Origin: Tremella fuciformis
Taxonomy: Eukaryota; Basidiomycota; Tremellomycetes; Tremellales; Tremellaceae
Assembly (NCBI GenBank): GCA_032768795.1
Contig: CP136497.1
Location: 932,501 to 996,500 of the forward strand
Length of the DNA: 64,000 nt
Reading direction: 5' to 3'
Positions 34,271 to 45,794 of the stretch are shown here, piece after piece. The notes under the pieces were generated by a model. It was not told the DNA's origin, made no database searches, and was given only the letters and a program-made list of their open reading frames with translations. The translations under genes and the position numbers were made by a program. The stretch's first letter is position 1, and each line of letters starts with the position of its first letter.

Positions 34271-37200
34271 ATGTCGGGCCTCATCCAATCCATCGCATCG
34301 CATGCCCCCGTCCCGCACTTTGGCGCCTCGCAAAATCAACAACCTCAACAGGCGGGCCAGTCCTCCCTCTACCCCCATCTTCCCAATGTCCACATGCCGC
34401 ACCTCCCACATCTGCCCCAAGCACCTTCATGGCTTCCAGTTCCGCATCTCGGCTCGGCAAGCTCGTCGCAGCAGCCCCAACAGCAGCAGCAGCAGCAGTG
34501 GCAGGGCCAGTCGTACTATCCTCAAGCCCCCGGTCAGCAGGTCCAGCCGTACGCCCAGCAATCCGGCCCTGCACCTGGCCAGCAGCAGGGTCAGGTGCAG
34601 CAGTATGGAGCGTACCAACAGCAACAGCAGCAGCAGCCGGGGGCCGTGCAGCCGTATAGCGGTGTGGGCGGCTACGGCATGCAGGGCACCTCGAGCTGGC
34701 AGAGCAGAGGGTATTATGGTGCTCCGAGTTCGCAGCTCCAGCCTCAACAGCTGGAGAGCGTGGCCAAGGATGAAGACCCGGTGTATGGTCCCCTTGGACG
34801 CGCAAAGGCCAAAGTGGATCGCGCGCTTTTGAGCGATCATGAGATCTCGCCGGATCTGGCAGACATGCTGCAGGCGCCGAGTAAGCATCGTCCCGTCTAT
34901 ATCGCTGCTATGTCGCTCACAGCCAGACAATGAGCCGTATGCACCCATACCAGGAGCATCGGCAGCTTTCCGCCCCCTACGGGTGTCCCGCACCTCACCC
35001 TTACCAGACGCCTTGCATCAAGAGCTGAATTGTCATTTGCCTAATACCCGTAGAGGTCCGTCAGCTGACAGCCTAGACAAACACCAGACTGCGAAGATGG
35101 GCCTTTTTGAAGATCTCGAAAGAGCTTGGTTTACGGTGGATAACAAGCTCTTCCTGTGGAACTACAACGACGGGCGCGACTTCAACCGATACGACGAGCA
35201 GCCAGATACGATACAATCGGTCGCGGTCGTCCGACCCCGGAAAGACGTGTTCAAGGACCACATCACGCATCTCTTGATCATCTGCACATCGACCAAGGTG
35301 ACTTTGTTCGGTCTTGGCAAATCTGCACAGGGTGATCTCGACCTCTACAGCACTGGCTTGACCGCAGACACACCGACCACGATGATCAGTATCGCGGGCA
35401 CTGGCACGGGCAGGGTCTTCGCACTAGGCGCGAATCGTGATATGTACGAGTTCGAATACGCCTCTGAGACTGGCTGGCTGTTTGGGGCGTCTTCGAGGCT
35501 GAGTGTGCACAACAGGACAAGCGGGGCGCTGGCAAATTGGGTGCCGTCATTCCTGTCCTCAAGCGGTCGGTCGAGCCTTTGCCGAGATGCCGTCAAAACT
35601 GATTGTGCAGGCAAAGAGGGCATCGAATCATTCGTTATCGATGCTGCTCAGAGCCGACTCTACACTCTACATACCCAAGGAGAGATCGAGTATTTCGATG
35701 TGTCTGGCACGAACTTCCTGTCTCGCGGCAAATACTCTCGGATCAAGTCCGATCTGCAATCTCGCGGTCTCGCGGGCCAGCCGCCGAATCCGAGCGCGAC
35801 GAAAATCGTCTCCATTGCAGTTGTCAGTGCGCACGAATCCCGACGCGCTGGTGTGGTCGCCATTACCGAAACTGGCAGCCGCGTATACTTTGGCTCGTAT
35901 CCCTTTAGCCCGCTCGCCTTCCGTCCCCCACCCTTGCAGCAGCTCAAACTCTCCTCGCAGACCTTTTACTCCTCTGGCACACTCCTCGGCGTACAACATC
36001 TGCAAGGCGGCACGCAAGCCTCGTCTCGACTCACTTCCGTCATTCCCAATCCAGGCAGGCAGACTTCGGCACGGGAAAACTTCGATAGTCCCGAAGGAGC
36101 TGTCCTGCAGGAGTTTGCTGTGCAGGATGACATCCCCAGCCAGATATGGACGATTGCAGAAGTGCCGATCACCAGTCCTGCCGTCGGGCCTTTCCGATCT
36201 GATGGGCTTGCCCTCTCCCCACTCCCACGACAGGCAACGACTGAGGCTCGCCAATTCTTGGTTCTCGCCACAAGCGGCCTCTTCTGGGCGGTGCAGGCTC
36301 GGCCGATCGATATGGTCCAGCTGGGCCTGGACAGCGATCGAGATCAGTCGATTCTGAACGCTCGAAATACGTTTGGGAAGAACCAGTTGGGCGCCATCGC
36401 CGTGCAGATGGCTTCGCAACTCGATCCCAAGCAGGTTGATCTGGTCTCGGCGGTCAATTCGATTGACAGCCATGTCGCCCCAGCAATTCGCGAGAGCACT
36501 GCAGGTCGTTCGATAGTCTATAGTCCTCGGCACGAGGGGCTTGCGCTACAGCTTGCTCGCCTGCTGAGGCCAATCTGGTTGTCAAAGGTCACCGTGGCGA
36601 TCATGGGAAAGCAAGCGCTCGATGTACCGGTCGCGCAACTCCTCAAAGTCAAGGCGAGACTGGAGCAGCTGAGAACATGGCAGGTCAAGTGAGCACAGTC
36701 CACTTTCATGACGAGGGTATCACTGACTATGAGCTATCAATATCCGCGCCATTCAGCCGAAGGGGATGCGAAACTTGCTTGGGACCAGGAGGAGCTGTCT
36801 CTGCATGGTCTTACCGTGCTGCTGAAGCAGTCCATTGAGGCGATCAACTTCATACTGCTCCTCTCAGATCACAAGTTGCCCGATATCGTTGCCCGGTGAG
36901 CGTATTCATCATGTCAATGAACGGCGCTCATGGCAGATGCGATCCTCAGCTCCAGTCGACCTTGGCAAATCTCACCTATCAGGCTCTTTTCACCAGTGTC
37001 GATGGACGCGAGATTGCCAAGAAGCTGGTCACTTCGCTCATCGAGTTGCAGATTGGCCAGGAACTGAGCGTGGACGAGCTATCCGAGCGTTTGCAGCAGA
37101 CGTGCGGGACTTTCTGCCAGCCAGGCGATGTCGTGCAGTACAAGGTATGCCATCGGTGTCCAATCAAGGGAAGCACTAACGCAATAGGCGGAGGAGAACA

Positions 37201-38839
37201 TGCGACGTGCAGAAAGCTCGCGCAACGCAGCCGAGCGCGCCGAAGCTCTGTCCGAGTCCTTCCGTCTCTTCACCAAAGCTGCTGGGACGCTGCCGACTCC
37301 ACGGTTACAAGAAGTCACGAAGCGATACCGAGCGCTTCAGTATACAGTCGGTGCTGTGGAGCTACCACTCAAGTGTGCGATGGACCTCGACCCGACCGAC
37401 AAAGCTCAGGACTATGTGCAGGATGGGCGTCACCCGTCTGATCCTCGGAAAGCCCTTTACGATGCCCGGTCGGAGTGTTATGAATGCGTCATCGAAGCTC
37501 TTGGATCGTATGACGAGATGCTCGACCAGGCAACGGCAGGCGGTAATTCTGCGGCAATAGATGCTGCGGCCAGACGGCGAAACGAGGCGTACTCGCTGGC
37601 TATCGCTTCTGACGACGAACTTTTCCACTACTATCTCTACGACTGGACCGTCGCTCGAGGAATGCACGAAAATCTTCTTGAGGTATGCGCCTTTTCGCTT
37701 GCGACTGTCAGAAGCTGACAACAGTTCGACACACCTTACATCGAGCGGTACTTACAGACGACGAGCAATGACCTGGAGGATCGCCGAGATCTATTGTGGA
37801 AGTTTTATGCCAGGCGGGAAGAGTGGCTGGCGGCAGCATATGCCTTGAACAACCTTGCCACGAGACCTAGGTCAATCAGCTCCCATCGTACAAATCTGAG
37901 CTGACATCCAGTCCCATGAATCTCCAAGCTCGCATGTCTTACCTCGCTCAAGCCCTCACCTCGGCCAAATCCGCTTCGAATCTATCCTCGGATGACGTGG
38001 CGTTCATCAACTCGCTACAGGACCGTATCGAGGTGACCGAAGTTCAGCTCGAAGTCGCGCAGGCAGTGCAGAACCACCCCGGCTTGTCGGATGCGGAACG
38101 AGCGAACGCGCTCAGCCAGCTGAACGCTAACCTCTTGGGCTTGGATGATGTGAGGATATCGCATGATTGTCACCCTGACCGATTTGCTGACAGCAGCTCT
38201 GGCACAGCTACGCCGCGCCCTTCCGTCTACTCGAATCGCTATTGTCAATCCTGAAAGTATCGGATAACCGTGTCGACAATGTCTGTGAGGCTGTCTGGAC
38301 GCAGCTGCTGGCGGAATGTCCGGACCCAGTGGATGTTAGTACCAGAGAGAAGATTGTTGAGCTGTGCAGGCGATTCTACCCGTCCGAAGCTGCTCCGCTA
38401 GGTGCGCTACCCTCCGTAGTCGTCCTGAAAAGGAAGCTAAAGCCAGATATCGTCCTTCCCATAGTATTTGCTGCTGTGGGTAGGATACCTCACGAGGCCG
38501 GTATGGGCGCTTCGGCGCTGCTGGAGGGCGGTGTGCCACTGCGCGAAGTATGGGAGGCCATCCGGGCCATGTCGGAGGCTGCAGAGGGCGACAGGGAGTT
38601 CTTGGCCGAAGAGGCCGCGACGGTATTCGAGCACTGGCTTCATGACCGGCATGCCATACCGGCGGCAGAGGCGAGTTGCACTCAGAAACTTTGAGACTAG
38701 TGCTGACGATCAGGTGGAGACGTTTGCATCAGCTTACCTGCTGCGAGGATCTCAAGGATCGAATGGAGAAGCCGAGGGGCGGAGAGAAGAGACCAGGCGG
38801 AAGATGCAAGCTGCCAAGACGGCCGCAACTCGGTTCTGA
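34271..38839 (+). CDS. NUP170: Nucleoporin Nup170/Nup155
   Basis: A scaffold nucleoporin of the inner ring of the nuclear pore. Exons are 34271-34880, 34927-35031, 35077-36688, 36734-36895, 36937-37144, 37188-37682, 37725-37870, 37912-38149, 38194-38670 and 38714-38839, giving 1,392 residues. The first about 200 residues are an unusual Gln/Pro/Tyr-rich extension. The N-terminal propeller begins with the family mark MGLFEDLERAWFTVDNKLFL and WNYNDG. The alpha-helical solenoid follows, with marks such as LHGLTVLLKQSIEAINFILL, RRDLLWKFYARREEWL and LNANLLGLDD. The intron 35032-35076 is multiple-of-three and stop-free, and 38671-38713 is a candidate GC-AG intron. The acceptor of exon 9 is a CAGCAG, so 38194 or 38197. 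Confidence 0.88.
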
Positions 38840-38891
38840 GCGGGTCGTACAACAATGCTGTGGACGATGCATCTAGCATAATCAAGGCTGA

Positions 38892-39982
38892 TCAAGACCG
38901 AGTGGCATACCAGTACCCCACGCCCGCCATGACCCACCCGCACAAAAAGTTGACGCCAGAGTTGCTCAGCACCCGCCTACCACTCCCTATCCGCTTCACC
39001 CCCTCCTCCGTGCCCTTCCGTGCGTCCGAGTGCTCCGTCAGGATCTTGCCCTCTTTCTCGCTCCACAGCGTCTCCTGCAGTGTCGCGCCGAGCAGGCTGT
39101 CCAGCAGGCTGCCCGCCAGCCCCGCGAGCGTGCCGAAGGCGAGCAACTCCCCGGCCCATCCCCACTCTCCGTCTCGCACGGCCGGGTTCTCAATCATGAG
39201 GTCGACCACCATCGTGAGGCCCATCAGGGCGCCGCCTAGCGCGGACACGCCCAGTCCGAGAGGAGAGATGCCGCCGTTGGTGCCTTTTGGCACGAGGGAC
39301 AGGGTGAGGATGGAGATTGGGGCCGAGGAGGAGAGGATCCCGAGCTCGGAGGCCAGTGTGTCGGCGAGACAGTTGGCGAGGTGTCTGCTCGATTAGCTGC
39401 GCCGTATGTTGTGGTAAGGAGGCACTCACCCGAGAGCGACGAAGATGAGGGCGCGGCTGGGGCCTGCAAGTGGGGAAGTCACATTGACGGAGTTGAGATT
39501 CTGCGTTCAGCGGTGCGTGCTTTGAAAAGCTGTGTGGATACTCACTCGATGTGGAGCATAAAAGCGATACAGAATAGCAGCAAGGAGAGACGGGAGCGAG
39601 TTGGAGAAGACCTGCGCTCAGCTCCCCAGCTCGGTATTTCACATCAGGTCAGATCACTTGGATGGCATTCCTGTTCCCGCCTGGTTTATTGGGATCCGGG
39701 CCATCTTCCAACGTAGCTTTATAGGCAGCTTTGACCTACCCGTCAGCTACCACGTGTCATTCATCTAGCTGAGAGACCCACCTTGGTCGCTCGCGATGCA
39801 AGAAGGTAGAACACGATCATTGTGCTACCAAATAACTTGAGGGGCGTGGCGAGGTGTCCGTACCCGACCAGACCCGCCGCTACTGCGCCCGAGACGGACA
39901 ATGAGCCTTTGCGCAGCCCATGACCAGCCAATAGAGTAGCTATGAGGGCTGCGCCCGGATAGAGCGGTAGCAGAGTGGGCAT
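38892..39982 (-). CDS. TMEM19/DUF92 family membrane protein
   Basis: A polytopic membrane protein of the TMEM19 family, whose plant member VTE6 is a phytyl-phosphate kinase; the fungal role is unknown. Five exons on the minus strand, 39982-39782, 39735-39658, 39611-39546, 39500-39430 and 39384-38892, give 302 residues. Motifs: SGAVAAGLVGYGHL at the N-terminus, NAIQVFSNSLPSLLA, LADTLASELGILS (family D-T-x-A-S-E), VPKGTNGGISPLGL and LAGSLLDSLLGATLQ, with WSEKEGK and the conserved NSGVNFLCG near the end. The start is the ATG at 39982; the frame is open further upstream without another ATG. The gene ends 52 bp from the NUP170 stop on the opposite strand. Confidence 0.88.
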
Positions 39983-40323
39983 CTCTGCTTTAACCCAGCT
40001 TTGGATTGTTGCCAAGTTGGAGAAGAGGTAAGGAAGGGCGGTGACTGCTTCGGCTCGGCGTCGCGGACTTCCCCCACTTTACCCCACTCATTGGGTGCTG
40101 CCTGACGTGGTATATTGGCAAAGGGGAAGGTGGCAAGTGATAAGCTACTCTCATCGACTTGCTGGCGAGATGGTCTCGAAGCGTTCTCAACTGTATCCAA
40201 ATAGTACTCGCGCATCCACACATCCAGCATCGACTATATTACCGCCAGGTGGACAGTGAAAGACCTCGAAGCGAACAGCGAAGCAGCTCTACATCGCCCC
40301 TATATTACCTTTTTCCTCCCATC
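39983..40323. other. Divergent promoter region (TMEM19 / Mago)
   Basis: This 341-bp region lies between divergent start codons. It contains AT-rich TATATTAC stretches shortly before the Mago ATG. No gene was seen. Confidence 0.45.
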
Positions 40324-41142
40324 ATGACAGCCGACCTCGAGCGCGACCCGTTCTACTTGCGGTACTAGTCAGCTGGCAATTGTGAATCGAAGTCGGAGCT
40401 GACGTCGTAGTACCGGACACCAGGGTATGCACGGACACGAGTTCTTGGAGTTTGAGTACTCGCACGGTCAGCTTGCCGCCTGTTCGTCGGGCTGAGAGCT
40501 GACTCGAAGGTCGGATTCGGTATGCCAACAACTCGAACTACCGCAACGACTCTTTGATCCGGAAAGAGAGTGAGTCTATCACAGGGCTCAGAACATACCT
40601 CGGCAGCAAAACACAATATAATGTCGTGGACTGCTCGATGGGATCCGGCGTGGCATCGTGGACTTGGCTGACAATAGTGTACGTCTCGCCGGTGGTGGTG
40701 GACGAACTGAAGCGGATAATCCGCGAGAGCGAGATTACAAAGTCAGCTAGCTGTCTCCCCCCGCGCTGTAGCTGACAAGCAGGGAAGACGACGTCTCATG
40801 GCCGAAGAAGAACATTGTTGGGCGGCAAGAGCTGGAAGTACGGATTGACAAGGAACACATCTCGTTCGAGGTGGGTCAGCTATAGGACAGGTGTAGAACG
40901 GAGCTTATGCACAGACGGCGAAGATTGGCTCGTTGGCAGATGTGAATGATAGCCAGGACGCTGAGGGAGTGCGGGTGTTCTATTACCTTGTGCAGGACCT
41001 CAAGGTGGGCAATTTGGAGCGAGGTGGAGATGAGCTAACAGCAGTGCTTCATCTTTTCGCTTATCACGCTGCATTTCAAGATCAAGCCGAGTGAGCTGCA
41101 GGATGAGGACCTGGATACAGCTAACACGTAGTCCAACAATGA
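40324..41142 (+). CDS. MAGO: Mago nashi, exon-junction-complex subunit
   Basis: The Mago subunit of the exon junction complex, which pairs with Y14 (Rbm8) on spliced mRNA. Eight exons, 40324-40367, 40411-40466, 40510-40569, 40678-40741, 40783-40870, 40915-41004, 41045-41090 and 41132-41142, give 152 residues. Spliced motifs match the family closely: [92 protein letters not shown] and [15 protein letters not shown]. The loop between FEYSHG and RIRYAN is one residue shorter than usual. Seven introns in a 459-nt coding sequence, with a last exon of 11 nt, fit an intron-dense genome that keeps the exon junction complex. Confidence 0.95.
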
Positions 41143-41401
41143 TCAGTCGCCACTGAGGGAGATGGAGTGAAGTAGAAAATTGACGCAGGGCATGAGCACC
41201 TTGGGTGGCGCTGTGCATGGATCACCCCGGACGGCTGACGGGGACTGAGCATATATACCTGCGATGACATGCACGCATCTCACATTTCGTATCGTATACT
41301 TGAGAAATGGTGGCCATCCGGATCCGAGACCACCCCGATAAAGTCAGAGAGGTGTGACGATCGACAGCTCACTACGTTCTCTTCATATCATTCCATTCGC
41401 G

Positions 41402-42262
41402 ATGACCACGATGCGTATAACGGCTGGAACACGTCTTAGACCCGCCCTCTCGGCTGTCCGACCAGCCTGTCGAGCATGCCCAACAGCAGGCCCATCCCGA
41501 CTACACTCCTCAACATCCGATCCCCGGCCCTCACACGCCTACGCCCCTCCCCCTTCGCAAAGTAACCCCAGTACCTCCTCCCCCAATCCAACTCCAAACC
41601 CAGCGACGCAGCCGGCGCCCCTCTCGCCCGAGGCCAAGTCCCTACTGGACCGAATCCTGCGCGTCGACCAAGCAGGCGAGCTCGGCGCCAACTGGATCTA
41701 CCGCGGCCAGCTATTCTCCACGCTGATGCGGGGCGACCGGCGCACCGCGCGGGAGATCGAGGACATGTGGGCCAACGAGAAACACCACCTGCGCGTGGCG
41801 CACCTCCTGGGCAGGCAGCACGGCGTGCGCCCGACGGCGCTGTGGCCGTTATGGCAGGCTTTGGCGTGGGGTCTGGGTGCGAGCACGGGGATGATAGGGC
41901 GGGAGGGGGCAATGGCGTGTACGGAGGCGGTGGAGACTGTGATTGGGGAGCACTATGACGAGTGAGTTGCCACCTTCCCCCTGCAGAGGGTCGCCCAAGC
42001 TATCATGATTACACGGACCAGAGCTTACTACAGCCAACTTGCCGCCCTTCAACCTCTGCTGCAACCCTCGGCCGACGGCACACCCCCTCACCCGTCCCTC
42101 CCCCTACTCGCTGAAATCATCAAGGAGTTCCGAGACGACGAGCTCGAGCATCTCGACGCGGCCGTCGAGGGCGGGGCGCAGAAGGCCCCCGGGCACGCGC
42201 TGCTCAGTGCCATTGTTGGATTCGGCTGCAAGGCCGCGATCAAGGTGTGCGAGAGGATATAA
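41402..42262 (+). CDS. COQ7: Demethoxyubiquinone hydroxylase COQ7
   Basis: The mitochondrial di-iron hydroxylase of late ubiquinone synthesis. Exons 41402-41961 and 42034-42262 give 262 residues. An Arg/Ser/Pro-rich presequence of about 75 residues precedes the catalytic four-helix bundle. Iron ligands are visible: Glu93 in [13 protein letters not shown], Glu126 and His129 in ANEKHH, Glu178 in the [11 protein letters not shown] helix, and the Glu/His of [13 protein letters not shown]. The acceptor at 42033 gives EHYDDQLAAL as in the family; one 12 nt earlier (42021) is also in frame and would insert four residues. The nearest in-frame ATG before the presequence is used. Confidence 0.92.
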
Positions 42263-42314
42263 TACCGAGCACCTGCAGCGATGCAAACCCATGTCAATGT
42301 ACACGTACAACATG

Positions 42315-44018
42315 CTACTTCTTGCCCTTCTTCTTTGCCCCGCCCTTCTCTTCGCCTTTCCGTTTAACCCCCAGAGCACCTTTTGCATCGCCGTTCTTTG
42401 CACCTGCGCCGTCCTTCGGCTTGACAGAAAAGAAACCGTCCAGCCGACCCTGCTGTTTCGCAGCGAGCATCTTGGCCAGCTTGGCCGCTCCACTTCGCAC
42501 CCTCTCCTCGCTAGATGTCAGCTGACAACGGGATTTCGGTCAGGCACTCACTTGAACCCCTTATCCCGACAGAGAAACTCGACCAGTCCCTCTGTATCCG
42601 GCGCCTTCCATTCCAGCTGCACATCAGCCAAGAAAGCCGTCAACTCCCCGACTGCCTGCACTCACATCTAGGTCCTCGCCCTTGACTACGTCCGGATTCA
42701 AGAAAACCTTCTTGGCCTCCTCCCACGGCCAATGTTCCGGTATCTGCATGCCCGCGCTGGTCACTTTCTTCTTCTTCTTTGGCGTCTGCCTCTTCGGACT
42801 GCTCATAGGGATCTCCTCGCCGTCCGAGTTGACCTTTACGCCCCCGCCCTCTTCGCTCTCCGGCTCAGAAGCAATGTCCTCCATTGCCAACGCATTCTCC
42901 TCTGCCTTTTCTGCCATCTTTCCTCGGACAAACTTGACGACATTGGCCAGGCCGCCGTGCTCCCGTAGCAACTTCAGAGCCGTCTTGGGTCCGATACCCT
43001 TACATGGCTCGAGATAATCGCAGCCGAGCAGGATGCACAGTTCGATAAACTGTCTGTAAGCGTGATCGACGACGTACATCGTTGAACTAGCCTGATCCAT
43101 GGTCATATCGAGCTCGCGCAGTACCACGTCGAGGTGGATCTCTGATATCGGCATCTTCTTGGCCTCGCTGAAAGTAAGGTGACGGAGGAGGATGGGCGAG
43201 GCGAATGTAAGAGTATCCATGTCCTCGGATCCCGCAGCAAAGACCTTGCCCTTCCTTGCGAGTTCGGCGCACTGTGCCTCGGCCTCACCGGGCGCCTACA
43301 GATCAGAGCTACGCTTGGAAAGGATATGCAAGCTCACGGTCACCACGGGAATGCCCATGAGTCCTAACAGCTTCTTGCACTCCTCATTGTGTTCCTTGGT
43401 CACTCGCACTTGCCGCCGAGCCAGACGATCGATATCTTCGGCAGTACCCGTCTCTTTCGCCTCTTCCTCTCCTTCCTTGGCCTCCTCTCGCCGCGCGAAA
43501 CGTTTTGCCAGCTATCCTGTGAGGGGATTGACATCGGGATAAGGTGAACCTACCACGCTGCCCTTCATCTCCGGCGGCTTTCCATCGAAAATGTAGCATG
43601 GCTTGATCCCGTGATCGACCATCCTAATCGTCCGATAGAAGAAGCCCATCAGATGTCTTCTTGTGAGCTATGACGGAGTAGCAGTAGCAGGTGGTGGCTG
43701 ACGATGTGACGTCGCCCGATTCGTTCATTAACATCTGCCCATCTTGCTGTCTGACAGCAATGAGGAACTGGTATATCGACCTAGGAGTCAGCTGTGCAGG
43801 GCCAAACTGGTGGACAGCTGACATAGATGCGTCAATGGCGACTTTTCTGCCGAACAGCTGGCTCTCAGTACGCTTCTAAGAAGGGCGATCTCCACTGACC
43901 GTCTTCATCTCGTGGTCGTGCATTGCTTTCGGTGCATTTTCAGAGATGAGCGCGGTGAGGCCTCGGAGTCAGCGATGAGCCGAGCGATACACCGTGCAGT
44001 AGAACCTTTGATGCCCAT
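42315..44018 (-). CDS. RAD27: Flap endonuclease 1
   Basis: The structure-specific nuclease that removes 5' flaps in Okazaki-fragment maturation and base excision repair. Ten exons on the minus strand: 44018-44006, 43961-43900, 43857-43823, 43780-43703, 43656-43554, 43511-43338, 43295-43092, 43049-42666, 42616-42552 and 42510-42315, giving 437 residues. It begins MGIKGLTALI and shows the metal-binding acids in [34 protein letters not shown] and [15 protein letters not shown], and the PCNA-binding motif QGRLDGFF before a basic tail. A Lys/Glu/Ser-rich insert of about 60 residues follows the helix-hairpin-helix region. The junction 43092/43049 needs a GC-AG intron to give [13 protein letters not shown]; otherwise 14 residues are inserted. 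Confidence 0.93.
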
Positions 44019-44458
44019 ATTGCTTGTCGAATGCCGCTAGCTCGTGAGCCAGCTGGTACTCGTATGCAGTCGGAAGGTCAGTCGACGATATCAATAGCAA
44101 GCAGTTCTTCTTCGGACGGCAGGTGATGTCACCTGCTCATCGAGACGCGTCTCTGGCGTGCCTACTTCCAGTCAATCCCGGGGGAGGGGAAGGCGTGCGA
44201 GCCTCGTGGCCGATCCTGTCGGCCAGGCACGTTCCTTCCACTTTGAATTTCGAGTGAGCAACGGGTCAGTTGTCTCCTGCACTCTTTGACAAAGACTCAA
44301 ACCTCCTAGACTCGATCAGACACCCTTTGTACAGGCAACAAAAGGCGACAAAAGCATCGCAGCCGACCACTCGAGCCGTCAAAAAGTATATAAACTCCTC
44401 GCACCTTCGACCGACCCCAGCCCCCTCCTCTGGGTCCCCTGTCTCTACCACGTTCAAT
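44019..44458. other. Divergent promoter region (RAD27 / HIS1)
   Basis: This 440-bp region separates the two start codons. A clear TATA box lies near its HIS1 end. No gene or repeat was seen. Confidence 0.5.
44386..44395 (+). promoter_or_regulatory. TATA box of HIS1
   Basis: GTATATAAAC lies 64-73 bp upstream of the first HIS1 ATG on the coding strand. Its position suits a TATA element; no TGACTCA-type Gcn4 site was found nearby by eye. Confidence 0.5.
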
Positions 44459-45704
44459 ATGTCCCGGCCACCCTCGACACCCCTCGGTAACGGCGGCTCG
44501 TCCCCTGCGACACCAGCAGAGATGTCAGCGTCCACCATCACCCTTCCTCCTGTCCCTCTCAGCGCATCGACCTCCGCTGCCCGGAGGGACCGCTCGACAT
44601 TCGGCACAGACTCGACCATGTCGCTCTTGGTGGAGAGCCTGAAGGACCGGTTGCTATTCGCTGTCCCGAAGAAGGGGCGCTTGCACGAGAAGTGCCTCGA
44701 GCTGCTTGCTGGTCAGTCCATGCTGACAATCACTCCTGCGAGGCTCATGCTCAGGTGCCGACATCAAATACAACCGTGCGCACCGGCTGGACGTTGCTCT
44801 GGTGCAGAACCACCCAATAGCATTGTATGTCTACTGTAATGACCCGCGGTGGTCGGGCTGAGACGAAGGGTCTTCCTCCCCGCCGCTGACATCCCCCGTT
44901 TCGTCGCACTCGGCTCGGTGGCCCTCGGTATCACGGGCCAAGACGTGATTGCCGAATCTACCCACGCCGACCTCATCACCGAGCTGCTCCCGCTGGGCTT
45001 TGGCAAGTGCGCGCTGCAAGTGCAAGTACCTGTCAACGGGCCGTTGCAGACGGTGGAGCAGCTCGCCGGAGGGCGGATCGCGACCTCGTTCGAAGTCCTC
45101 GCCGGGGAGTTCTTTAGGAAAGTCGACAAGCAGCAGCAGGTCCAGGCGGGCAAGGAGACCCGCGTGGAGTACGTTGGAGGAAGTGTGGAAGCTGCGTGTG
45201 CGCTGGGCATGGCCGACGGCATCGTCGACTTGGTCGGTGAGTCTCGCAATCCTCCGTCAGGATCAGGATGAAGCAGAGTGGAGGGTGGTCCTGGGGCTGA
45301 CTTTAGAATCCGGAGACACAATGCGCGCCGCTGGGCTGCACGCCATCCACACCCTCCTCAACTCCGAAGCCGTCCTCATCACCTCGACGCACCCGCACCC
45401 ATCTCTCACACCCGCCCTGGCGCCCATCATACCCATGATCAAATCCCGCATCGCCGGTGTGCTCGCTGCCAAGCGATACGTCTACGCATCGTACAATATC
45501 GAGCGACGCAACCTCGAGGCGGCGCTCAAGATCACCCCCGGACGCCGGGCGGCCACTGTGTCTCCCCTGGAAGAGGAGGGCTGGGTGGCTGTCAGTGCCA
45601 TGGTGGAGCGGAACAAGGTGGCGGATGTGATGGACCGCCTGGAGCGTGAGGGTGCCGAGGATGTATTGATCTTTGCGCTGGATAATTGTAGAGTGGGCGT
45701 ATAG
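44459..45704 (+). CDS. HIS1: ATP phosphoribosyltransferase
   Basis: The first, feedback-regulated enzyme of histidine synthesis, joining ATP and PRPP. Exons 44459-44711, 44755-44824, 44869-45236 and 45307-45704 give 362 residues. The catalytic part shows LLFAVPKKGRLHEKCLELL, GADIKYNRAHRLDVALVQNH, LPAADIPRFVALGSVALGITG and GRIATSF, and the C-terminal regulatory domain follows (SRIAGVLAAKRYVYASYNIE). A Ser/Thr/Pro-rich N-terminal extension of about 53 residues is extra compared with the roughly 297-residue yeast enzyme. In-frame ATGs at 44522 and 44618 could start shorter forms; Met54 is closest to the usual start. Confidence 0.93.
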
Positions 45705-45794
45705 AGATGCATTTGTAAAGTGCCACATCGACTGGAGGCTAATCTTCGGCCGGAGATGACCACCGGCGGAACGCAATCTCAGGGTCCAAGCACG

